Of a stretch of DNA of 64,000 nt, positions 9,985 to 33,281 are shown piece after piece. The translations under genes were made by a program, and so were the position numbers. The notes beneath the pieces were generated by a model. The model did no database searches and was not told the DNA's origin. It saw nothing but the letters and a program-made list of their open reading frames with translations. This DNA comes from Actinernus sp. WN-2022 (Eukaryota; Cnidaria; Anthozoa; Actiniaria; Actinernidae): contig JAOWCC010000577.1 in the NCBI GenBank assembly GCA_030867875.1, positions 153,814,344 to 153,878,343 on the forward strand, in the 5' to 3' direction. Position 1 is the first letter of the stretch, and the number at the start of each line of letters is the position of its first letter.

Positions 9985-10788
9985 TAGAACATGGTGGCGG
10001 CGATGTAGACCCGCTAAAAATCAGTTTTAAACAGCCTTATTCAAGTGAACAAGTCAGCCCTTTTATCTTGGTACATCCCGTTGGAATAACCGAAGAAAAA
10101 CAGGGGAAAAGACTGCGAGAGACACGATCTGTTCGACACTTTCTGCAGCAAAACGTAACGTCTTGGCGAGTATCGAGGGACAACACACCGAAGCGAAAAC
10201 TTGATTTCAAAGGAATTAAACTCCATTGAGCTGGAAGGAAACACAACAAAAATACGGACAGCTACCACACACAGGGAAGTACGATCTACGTTGACTTTTA
10301 ACAGCTGAGTTTATTTAGTCAGAAAGTATTTTCCGTCGATAAATAAGCTTACAAGCTTACCGTTGGTGTTGGAAACTACGACAAGCCGGCGGATTCATCA
10401 CATTAATTCCAACCCTAGAGGCGAGGACTTCCATCTCAAGACAAGTATCTATGGACTCTTGCCGTATTTAGACAGGACTCTAATTTATGTAGTGAGCTAG
10501 AGTAGATAAAAGTACCGATTTCCATGGGTTTCGAGCCGTTTTCAAAGGGAACTCGGCGATTATTTTGAAAGTCTCATTCACGAAAGTAGAAACGTGCCCT
10601 CGACGTATTTGACCGCGCGAGGCCTGGGCCCGTAACACAGGTATACCGCGCACGCCAGTATTTTCTAATTCGATATTTTTCGCGTTTCGCGACGTTTTTT
10701 CACGCATATTTTTCAGATATTTTTAAGCGTTATACATTTCTAAAAATTATCACTCTGTCTTTGTTACTGTGTGAATTTGTTTACAGTA
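9985..10788 (+). other. Gypsy leader / 5' untranslated region
   Basis: Begins with a possible primer site (TGGTGGCGGCGATG at about 9992). No long frame. An ATG at 10771 also opens the gag frame, but the ATG at 10789 gives the start without a 6-residue extension. Confidence 0.6.
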
Positions 10789-12811
10789 ATGGCTACTTTT
10801 CAAATTCCCGCACCAACTCCTGTGTCTTGGAAGGGGGACGTAGTGGACAATTGGAAGGAGTTTGAAAACTCCTGGGGGTACTATATTATCGCAACGGACC
10901 TCCAATCGAAACTCGACTCTACAGCCGGGAAACTGGTTGTTGCTGCAACACTCTGCACCGTTATGGGGGCCGACTGTAAGAAAGTCATGAACTCCCTCCC
11001 AGATCTCTCTGACGAAGACAAAAAAGACCCCAGCAGGATTATAGAAGAGCTCAGGAAGCATTTTACGCCGCAAAAAAATGTCCTGTATGAGAGGTTTGTC
11101 TTTAACTCAGCGGTGCAAAAACCCGGCGAGACGATAGTCGAGTTTGTAGTCCGACTCCGTCAGCTGGCAGATTCCTGCGAGTTTGAGACACTGAAGAGCT
11201 CCCTTATTCGAGACAGAGTAGTGATCGGCACCACCGACGAAAGAGGGCGGGAACGACTACTCAGAGAAAGACCCGTCCCTGACCTTGGAAAAGCTATCCA
11301 AAGCTTGAAAGCCGCTGAAATCTCAAAAACCCACCGAGAGGTCATGTCCGGAAAACAAGAGTCACCGGATTCAGTTGTGAACTACACTGACAAACGCCCT
11401 CAGAACCAAAGGAAAGGCAAGGGCGGCAGAGGGAATCATTCCCAGAGAGGCAATCAGAAGCCAAACCAGAACCGACCTGGACACCACGATACAGCCAAAG
11501 CTTGCAACTGGTGCGGACAGAACCCGGTGAAACACACCCGGAAAGAGTGTCCGGCAAGGTCCGTCATATGCAACAAGTGCTCCCTAACCGGACACTACGC
11601 CCGGGTGTGCAGATCCTCTGGCGAGGTCCAGGAGCTAGACGAGGAAGAGTGTGAAGACCTTCAGGAGTCATATTACTCGATGGGGGAAGTCAAATCTGTG
11701 AACGACAACTTCTGGTCAGCAGAAGTCCAGGTCAACAAGATGCCATGTGACTTCAAGCTCGACAGTGGCTCCAAGGTGACCGTGGTCGGAGACAAAACAC
11801 CGTGGCTCAAAGGTCTTCATCTAGACAAAGTGAGCAGTGAATTCTATGGCCCGGGAGGCGTCCGGCTTTCGCACCTGATCAAGGGACGCCTAACAAACGC
11901 CGTACTCCAGGTCGCTGGGAAGACGCACAAGGAAACGGTCTACGTTATGACCAACCAAACGCACAACCTGCTGTCCAAATCTGCCATACAGGCACTTCAG
12001 CTGCTGATTCCAGCCCAGGAAGTTTACAGTGTTGAGACAGTGCCAAACTTCAGAACAGAGTACCCAAAGCTCTTCACAGGTCTAGGCCTGATGAAGGACA
12101 AGTATAAAATTCCACTGAAGGTAGGTTCTGTGCCTGTCTGCCTTTACGCCCCACGACGGGTACCACACCCTCTCCTACCCAAGGTGAAAGAGAAGCTTGA
12201 GTCCATGGTACGTCAGAAAGTAATATCCCGAGTGACCGAGCCCACCGACTGGTGCTCGGGTATGGTCATCGTCCCAAAACGAAACGGAGATGTAAGGATA
12301 TGCGTAGACCTGACCAATCTGAACAAGGCAGTGAAGAGAGAAGTCCATCCGATGGCTAGCGTTGATGAGAACCTGGCAAAGCTGAAAGACAGCAAAATCT
12401 TCTCAAAGCTGGACGCAAACTCTGGTTTCTGGCAGATTCCACTAGACGAAGAATCAAGATTACTCACGACCTTTGTCACACCATTCGGGCGGTACAGCTT
12501 TAATAATCGTCTGCCTTTCGGCATAAGCTCCGCCCCAGAAGTGTTCCAGCGTACGATGTCGACAACACTGGAGGGGCTTGAAGGCGTCATCTGTCACATG
12601 GACGACATTCTAATCCATGGGCAAACACAGGATGTTCACGACTCTCGCGTGCGACTAGTCCTTAATCGACTTCAAAGTGCTGGCGTCACACTTAATGACA
12701 AGTGTGAGTTTTCAAAAAAACGGATGAAGTTCCTTGGCCACATCATCTCCACCGCAGGGATTGAAGTAGATCCAGAGAAGACCAAGGCCATCCGGGAATT
12801 CCCCACACGCA
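10789..12811 (+). pseudogene. Gypsy gag-pol, N-terminal part: gag, protease, RT
   Basis: One continuous frame without a gag-pol frameshift. Gag occupies about residues 1-230. Two zinc-knuckle-like clusters (CNWCGQ...C and CNKCSLTGHYARVC) lie near 245-280. The protease active-site triad reads DSG at about residue 325. RT spans about 460-660 with CVDLTNLNKAV, LPFGISSAPEVFQ and the catalytic block MDDI. The frame runs into the inserted element and stops at 12819, so the RT thumb is separated from the rest. Encoded functions would be capsid, protease and reverse transcription in cytoplasmic particles. Confidence 0.9.
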
Positions 12812-13842
12812 TGGCATAAGTTACCTCAAAATCGATCACTAAAAGCGAGCCAAAAATATATAAACCAGCACATCTTGTTTAATTCGCTGTCAAATTTAAC
12901 GAAATTTTCGTATGTTAATATTAAAATGTAATAACCTCTTTATGATCAAACACATTTGTATATTGACGTTAGTGTGACGTCATAACGAACGACTCCTTTT
13001 ATGGTCAAACTGTGCGTTACCTATACGTTTGAAATAAAGCATGTTATCACAACAACATAAATGTGTGTTTTTGATTGCCGCAATTTTAAAGTCTCTACGA
13101 TAAATATTTGCTGAGTTATTAAGAACTGAAGTTTCCTGTGACGTCACATTTTCTGACGTCATGGGTCTGACATCAGTCATGCTTCCTAAATTGAAGAAAC
13201 ATAAAAAAGACCATATTGCAGTGATTCAGTGTACAGTAAGTACAGTTCCTCTTTAAAACCCGAAAAATACTCGAATAGTTATTTGTAAAAGACATTTTTT
13301 TAAATATGTGACGTCATAATGACGTTTCCTCTTTTTCACTGTGAATTTTAAAGTATTTCCTCTCAAAAATTGAAAATTCTAAAAACATACGGTTGTGGGT
13401 ACCGATTTACTCTTTTGATTGCTAGATTGTCGTAAACAAATATTTTCAACTCTAAAAGATGAATGAAGAAGTTATTTTGTAAATGGTTCTGTGTTGAATA
13501 TTTCCCGCCAAATTTTGGCGGGAAAATTGCCAAAATTCAACATTTCATAACTTTTCTCCCTCTTAACCAATCGAACTCGGGTTTTCGGTTTCTTTGTTGT
13601 CGACATGATGGGAAATCGAAATTATAAAATTTACTGATGTTAAAGGTAATTGAAAACATCGAGAAACCTATTATAAATGGATACATGACGTAACTGTGAC
13701 GTCATCAAAATGTCTACGGTAGTTCAAAGCATCGGATTTCGTTTAGGTCATCGGTCTTTATCCTCCCACAAAAAATCAATCTTCTACGTTGGAAACTTTT
13801 GAAAATATAACAAAGTGATAGATTTTAGGGTCATTTGTGCCA
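12812..13842. mobile_element. Non-autonomous TIR element inside gypsy pol
   Basis: TIRs TGGCATAAGTTACC and TGGCACAAATGACC (complement of the right end), with about 29 bp of imperfect match. It cleanly splits the RT/connection region: pol resumes in frame right after it. It carries five perfect TGACGTCA palindromes and no long frame. The target duplication is not resolved. Confidence 0.75.
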
Positions 13843-15801
13843 AGCGTGCCCAGGCCGACAACGGTCACTGAACTCCAGCGCTTCAACGGGATGGTAAACC
13901 AGCTGGCAAAGTTCTTACCATATCTCGCTTCCCTAAACGAGCCGCTACGACAACTTCTCAGGAAGGATCAGCAATGGCTATGGGACCAACCCCAGGAGAA
14001 AGCATTTCAAGACATCAAGGGGAAGCTAACCTCGCTGGATGTCCTGGCCCACTATAATCCGAACAACAAGAGCACCGTCGCTGCGGATGCGTGCCAGAAT
14101 GGGCTTGGAGCGGTGTTGCTACAAGAAGATGCATCAGGCAACCGTCGTCCTATTGCCTATGCTTCTCGCTCTTTCACTGAGACAGAACAGAGATATGCCG
14201 TCATTGAGAAAGAGGCCCTAGCTGCCACATGGGCATGTGAAAAGTTTTCAGATTACATCCTGGGTACAACCTTCAGCCTGGAGACGGACCACCGTCCACT
14301 TGTACCACTTCTTTCAAGTACCGACCTTTCCAAGCTCCCACCAAGAATCCTCAGATTCCGATTGAGGATGGGAAGGTTTTCTTCAGAGATCAAGTATGTC
14401 CAGGGTGTACACCAAAACACGGCCGATGCATTGTCGCGGGCACCCACAAGCAAACCTACTCAGGAAGACATCAGGTCCATAGAGGCGGTGGAAGAACATG
14501 TCGAGTCCCTCCTCGATACACTTCCGGCTACGGAACAGCGCCTTGAAAGCATTCGCATCGCCCAGGAAAACGACGCCATCTGCAAACAAGTGAAGACGTA
14601 CTGCTCAGGGGGATGGCCGCCAATAATGCCATCCCAACCACTGCTCAAACCGTACTGGGAGCAAAAACAGCAGCTAACCGTGACACGCGACCTGTTGATG
14701 TATGGCGACAGATTGGTAATCCCTACGTCTATGCAGCTGGACATGCTTGACAGGATCCATGAGGGACACCTGGGCATAACAAAGTGTCGGGGTCGAGCTA
14801 GCTATTCAGTCTGGTGGCCCCAAATCTCGAAGCAGATAGAGACTATGGTCAACAGGTGCCACGTCTGTGCCAAACTGCGCCCAGCAGCAAGAGAACCACT
14901 GATGGCTCTCTCATTTCCAGGCAGACCGTGGTCTAGACTCGGGACCGACTTGTTCGAGCTAGAGAGGAAAACCTACCTTGTGGTCGTCGACTACGCTAGC
15001 AGGTGGTTTGAAATCAAACTACTGCACACAACCACATCCGGTGCAGTAATCCGTGTCCTGTCAGAGATGTTCGCAACACACGGCATCCCCGAAACTATCA
15101 TCTCAGACAACGGTCCCCAGTACGCCTGCCAAGAGTTCATTGAGTTTGCGCAGGACTGGGGATTCACCCATGTCACTTCATCTCCGCTTCATGCACAGTG
15201 CAACGGCGAGATAGAAAGAGCAGTCCAAACAGCGAAGAATATTCTGAGGAAGAACACCAACACGTTTCTAGGCCTCCTGGCATACAGATCAGCCCCATTA
15301 CACAACGGTCTGGCCCCAAGTGAGATACTGATGGGGAGAAAGCTGAAGACAAGACTTCCAACAGCTCCACAGACCCTCCAGCCGAAGCTGGTAGACTACA
15401 GAGAACTTCAAGCCAAGGAGGATAAGTATAGAGAGAGCTGTGCCAGAAACTACAACTCACACCACCGAGTGGTGAAACTACCAGTCTTGGAAAAGGGGGA
15501 CAAAGTGTTCATCACAGATCAAGGCAGGTATGGGGAAGTTGAGGAGAAGCTGGAGACGCCGCGATCCTACCGGGTCTCCACAGAAGCAGGCTCAGTCTTG
15601 CGACGAAATAGACGTTACCTCGTCCATACTGGTGAGAAAAGCAGCACTGCCGCAGAAGAGCAAGAACGAGCCGTGACCCCACAGCTAGAGCAAGACTCGC
15701 CTGAGCAGCCTATCACTACGTCCCCCAACCCTGCTCCTCCTGTACGGAGATCTAGTCGGTTAGTTAAAAATAACCAGCAACCTGACATGCTATATTACTG
15801 A
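13843..15801 (+). pseudogene. Gypsy pol, C-terminal part: RT thumb, RNase H, integrase
   Basis: A continuous frame of about 650 codons after the insertion. It shows the thumb/connection (TVTELQRFNGMVNQLAKFLP), RNase H (VAADACQNGLGAVLLQ; later DHRPL), an integrase zinc finger (HLGITKC...CHVCAKL) and the catalytic DDE core (GTDLFEL, ISDNGPQY, NGEIERAV). The end has a basic tail 'RRSSRLVKNNQQP'. Without the insertion it would join the upstream frame. No internal stop is seen, in keeping with youth. Confidence 0.9.
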
Positions 15802-15902
15802 GTAGTTTATCATTGGCATCGATAGAGTAGATCAACAGTTATTACTGATTATAGTATATCTCATTTCATAGTTTAAGTTTGTTACACCCCGTGTTGATCT
15901 TG

Positions 15903-15910
15903 AAGGGGGA
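15903..15910 (+). other. Gypsy polypurine tract
   Basis: AAGGGGGA immediately before the 3' LTR; expected plus-strand primer. Confidence 0.75.
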
Positions 15911-15986
15911 TGTTGTATTGTCGTATGATGACGTCCTAATGACGTCACTGTATTGTGTAATAAAGTCACTTTGCACTTGACCAACA
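15911..15986 (+). repeat. 3' LTR of the gypsy element
   Basis: Identical over 76 bp to the 5' LTR. The following bases (TAGGAGGG) do not give a clear 5-bp duplication against the G-tract before the 5' LTR. Confidence 0.85.
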
Positions 15987-16568
15987 TAGGAGGGTCTGTT
16001 TGTGACGTATTATGTATGTGCCGCCCGGGTGGGTCAGGGTTTTGAGCTCAGTTTGGGCAGGTAGGGTCAGGGTTTTGACCTGATTTGGGCAGATCAGGGT
16101 CAGGATTTGAGTATAATTTGGGTGCAGTCAGGGTCGTGGTTCAGTATTTTTTAGGCAGTTCATTTTTTTAGCTACTATGTAAAAAAAAGACATTCTGTTG
16201 CCGCATTTTGATCGCCTGCCCACATGCAAGCACTGAGGTTCCCATACATCGTGACGCCGCTAATTCGTACTTCAGTACTTATCTATGTACTTCATTTGCT
16301 GATTTGTTTACCCAATGCCACGTCCCGACTTGAAATGTTCCGTATTTTGCATGAAATTCCGGTACGCGGTATACCGGCCAGGATATATATCCGACCGTGT
16401 TTTGAAAACAATTTAAAGAAGGGGCAATCAGGGTTTTTTTTTTCCCAAAAGGGGGCAATCAGGGTTTTGGAGCTCGGATTGGGTCAAACAGGGTCAGGGT
16501 TTGAGCCTCTTGGCCTCACATACATACCCATTTTTCATGTAAGTACCCCCCCCCCCGGGCGTTTGCAC

Positions 16569-16740
16569 AGATTAGAGATAAATGCAGCTACCTCACACGC
16601 TAGATCCAAAGATGATGTTCCTGTGCATGGTAAGGGGTAGAAGCTGAAACCCGATGTTGTACCAGTTCAGAATGTTCCAAGAGCCAATGCAAGCGCAAGC
16701 TGAGTGTTGTCCCCCATGAAAGAGGACAAGGTGGGGAGGA
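16569..16740 (+). pseudogene. BEL/Pao pol end and polypurine tract
   Basis: Right after the duplicated CGTTTGCAC the reading continues as 'LEINAATSHARSKDDVP', in line with the BEL frame broken at 9894. The segment ends in a purine tract (AAGAGGACAAGGTGGGGAGGA) directly before the LTR. Confidence 0.65.
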
Positions 16741-16888
16741 TGTGACAGCCCAGCGTAGCTGTACCTGTTCAGGAAAATGTAATATTGTAACGGGTTACCT
16801 GTGGTTTACATTTGTATCCCACGTTGTATGTCCGTAAGTCAAGTAAAGTCGACTTTATAGACAAAAGAAGCGTGTTATTTCTCAACCA
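16741..16888 (+). repeat. 3' LTR of the BEL/Pao element
   Basis: Begins TGTGACAGCCCAGCG and ends TCTCAACCA, followed by ATAT, which also precedes the 5' LTR. Matches the two halves of the interrupted 5' LTR. Confidence 0.75.
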
Positions 16889-17075
16889 ATATAGAAATAT
16901 CATGACAAATCACGTTTCGTATTCAAAACCATATTATAAGGAGCTATGGCTTCGTTGAGAATTGGTAACGTGTCAGTGAAATTGTGTTGCCTGTGGCGTT
17001 GGCGTTGTGAACCAACCTCGTTCCCAGGGTCTTCTCGGTCAGATCCAAGATGGCGGCTACTCAGAGAGAAGACTC

Positions 17076-17551
17076 CAACCTCGTTCCCAGGGGTCTTTAC
17101 GCGCCTAATCAAAGATGGTGTCGAAAGTACCCCTGGTACAGGCTGGTCATGTGACCCAAAAATATGCCCAATATATGGGCATATTTTGAAGCACATCCGC
17201 CATCTTGGATTCATCGTCGCTGAAGAACGGTTAGCAGTTGAAGTGTGATCCCAATGAATTCCAACCGTACATTATTCTACTTGTACCCAGTTGCGAAGTG
17301 AGTATTAAAAAAGGCAAAAACGCTAAGTTCTGATGAATTTCTATCTGTTTTCAACGAACTTTGAACGCGCAATGCGAAAGACGACATCACCAGTTCATTT
17401 TTCAAATAAATATGCATGCGCTATTCGAAATTCTCCAATCAGCGCGCGAAAAATGTCTAGCCAATCAGTGGCCGAATCCCACCAGCCTGTACCAGGGGTA
17501 CTTTCGACGCCATCTTGGATTAGGCGCGTACGACCCCTGGGAACGAGGTTG
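17076..17551. mobile_element. Inner MITE, first copy (476 bp)
   Basis: Ends CAACCTCG and CGAGGTTG; flanked by GACTC on both sides. Contains ATATGCCCAATATATGGGCAT, a near-perfect hairpin, and CCATCTTGGAT motifs. Confidence 0.8.
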
Positions 17552-17567
17552 GACTCTTCTCTCTGAG

Positions 17568-18043
17568 CAACCTCGTTCCCAGGGGTCTTTACGCGCCTAA
17601 TCAAAGATGGCGTTGAAAGTACCCCTGGTACAGGCTGGTCATGTGACCCAAAAATATGCCCAATATATGGGCATATTTTGAAGAGCATCCGCCATCTTGG
17701 ATTCATCATCGCTGAAGAACGGTTAGCGGTTGAAGTGTGATCCCAATGAATTCCATCCGTACATTGTTATACTTGTACCCAGTTGCGAAGTGTGTATTAA
17801 AAAAGGCAAAAACGCTAAGTTCTGATGAATTTGTAGCTGTTTTCAACGAATTTTGAACGCGCAATACGAAAGACGACATCCAGTTTATTTTTCAAATCAA
17901 AAATGCACGCGCTATTCGAAATTCTCCAATCCGCGCGCGCGAAACGTCTAGCCAATCAGTGGCCGAATCCCACCAGCCTGTACCAGGGGTACTTTCGACG
18001 CCATCTTTGATTAGGCGCGTAAAGACCCCTGGGAACGAAGTTG
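17568..18043. mobile_element. Inner MITE, second copy (476 bp)
   Basis: Same length and ends as the first copy, in the same orientation. Flanked by CTCTCTGAG on both sides (17559-17567 and 18044-18052), an exact 9-bp duplication of host MITE sequence. Confidence 0.85.
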
Positions 18044-18108
18044 CTCTCTGAGTAGCCGCCATCTTGGATCTGACCGAGAAGACCCTGGGGACGAGGTTGG
18101 TTGTGAAC

Positions 18109-18170
18109 GTGTACCAAACGTCATATAAGTGGCCCACAATGCATTGCCGTCCTCTTTGCCTCCAAACATC
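18109..18170 (+). promoter_or_regulatory. RPL11 core promoter and 5'TOP leader
   Basis: TATAAG at 18124-18129 lies about 27 bp upstream of a pyrimidine start CCTCTTTGCC at 18151, a 5'TOP signature of ribosomal protein mRNAs. The leader is only about 20 nt before the ATG at 18171. Only 43 bp of host sequence separate the MITE duplication from the start. TOP leaders are known to place translation under mTOR/LARP1 control; that is established for the class and inferred here. Confidence 0.75.
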
Positions 18171-32285
<14,115 letters not shown>

Positions 32286-32347
32286 ATGTTTCCTTGCTTT
32301 TTTGTTCTCAAATTTTCCCAACATTTTATTTTTGACCCTACTTGTAT

Positions 32348-32353
32348 ATTAAA
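32348..32353 (+). terminator. RPL11 polyadenylation signal (ATTAAA)
   Basis: First AATAAA-like hexamer after the stop, 63 bp downstream, giving a short 3' UTR typical of ribosomal protein genes. Confidence 0.5.
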
Positions 32354-32759
32354 CTTCTTAAGCAAACATAATGATGTTGTGAATTTGATGTCTTTAGAAT
32401 TGACCAATCATAGATTACACGTGAGGCATCTGAAGTGCAAGCCCATCTTTTGCTCTTGACATGAATTACCAGTGCATGAGCAGAGATTCTTGTCCTCATT
32501 CTTGATGGAGAGTGGAAGGGAGGAGAACCTCTGTTCACAAGGTACGTTTGGTTGGTGCAAGGGGGGTAGGGTAGGTGCTAGCGATCTCTTAACACGGCAA
32601 GCGCAGGCACGTATTTGGTAAGCTCTGAGTTGCCTCTCCTTCCCCTTTCACCACCCTGGTTAGTGGTAGGGTTTCTGACCGTTTCCTTCATTTAGTGGTG
32701 GGAAAGAGAGGAGAAACTAAGAAACTAGCATCAACATAGGGTTCTCAAACAAATGTCAA
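32354..32759. other. Intergenic, nothing recognised
   Basis: No gene or clear repeat between RPL11 and the LINE remnant. Confidence 0.4.
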
Positions 32760-33281
32760 AATTACAGTGTCACTTTTTGGTACATTAGTGAAACCTATAA
32801 TCCTATATAGAAGTGAAATATGGGGTGCAGACCAATCGGAAATATCAAACAGAGAGTCGTTAGCATAGAATTTTGCAAGATGTTACTTGGAGCCGGAAAA
32901 TACGCCAGCAATAACGCGTGCCGTGCAGAGCTAGGTCGATTTCCCCTAAATGTGGATGCAAAACAGAGCACGAACAGAGATGCATAAAATTATGGATAAA
33001 ATTTGTTGATTTAGATAATTATCTTACTACTGTTAGTATCTATCATGAAACGAAAATAATAGCACACTCAAGTAAGAAAGTCCAACAAATGTTAATTCGT
33101 TGCGGCTTTGGAAAACTTTGTTATGATCAAGACAATATTACCCAACAAAAAGTATGGCTTAAGCACATCAAACAGAGACTAAGAGATAACGAATTTCAAC
33201 ACTGGCTAAGCGAAGTTTATGATGATGATGGGAAAAGACCCCAACAGCGAAATAGATTAAGAACGTTCCGCTTATTTAAAC
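32760..33281 (+). pseudogene. LINE ORF2 C-terminal remnant, part 1
   Basis: Across two frames: a 'VKPIILYRSEIWG' segment at about 32785-32825, then 'CKMLLGAGKYASNNACRAEL' and 'IKLWIKFVDLDNYL', and a frame to 33281. These are the C-terminal repeats of a LINE RT protein. The long-TIR element inserts here; coding resumes after it. Confidence 0.65.

Larger units (their letters stand above)
9909..15986 (+). mobile_element. Ty3/gypsy LTR retrotransposon with very short LTRs
   Basis: Two identical 76-bp LTRs (9909-9984 and 15911-15986; TGTTG...CAACA) enclose a leader and a gag-pol region. A polypurine tract (AAGGGGGA) abuts the 3' LTR. Pol is split at about codon 670 by a 1.03-kb DNA element (12812-13842). 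The intact reading frames and identical LTRs indicate a recent insertion. Order: gag, zinc knuckle, protease, RT, RNase H, integrase. Confidence 0.9.
9895..16559 (+). mobile_element. G-rich interspersed element, copy 1, split by the gypsy insertion
   Basis: Flanked by CGTTTGCAC at 9886-9894 and 16560-16568, a 9-bp duplication inside BEL coding sequence. The left end is a bare G-tract (9896-9908); the main body is 15987-16559, with repeated GGGTCAGGGTTTTGA motifs and a right end of ACATACATACCCATTTTTC, a C-tract and GGG. Copy 2 lies at 62874-63401. The interior from 9909 to 15986 is the gypsy element. Confidence 0.65.
5072..16888 (+). mobile_element. BEL/Pao LTR retrotransposon, degraded, hosting several nested insertions
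   Basis: Both LTRs are recognisable: an interrupted 5' LTR (5072-6186) and a 3' LTR (16741-16888), bounded outside by ATAT. A primer-binding-site-like TGGTCCTTCGAGCC follows the 5' LTR and a purine tract precedes the 3' LTR. Coding remnants in order are the protease/RT start (6840-7390), the pre-integrase and integrase core (7945-8940), the integrase C-terminus (9641-9893) and the last codons (16569-16640). Most gag, RT and RNase H sequence is missing. The pieces join across later insertions, and the rest of the span is younger elements. It is not functional. Confidence 0.75.
17004..18108. mobile_element. Nested MITE complex (CAACCTCGTTCCC family) at the RPL11 promoter
   Basis: The outer element 17013-18099 has TIRs CAACCTCGTTCCCAGGG... 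and the complement (~60 bp) and an exact 9-bp duplication GTTGTGAAC (17004-17012, 18100-18108). Inside are two 476-bp elements with the same termini, at 17076-17551 and 17568-18043. The outer arms contain AAGATGGCGGC (17047-17057), a canonical YY1-type site, and its complement near 18056. The 9-bp duplication suggests a Mutator-type mobiliser. No coding capacity. Confidence 0.85.

Noticed and set aside
16012..16559. Telomeric repeat from GGGTCAGGGTTT motifs
   Set aside because: Not a regular TTAGGG array; it is a dispersed element with a second copy at 62874.
16224..16640. 138-codon frame
   Set aside because: Runs through the G-rich element and into BEL sequence; the same frame recurs in the second copy, so it is repeat sequence rather than a host gene.
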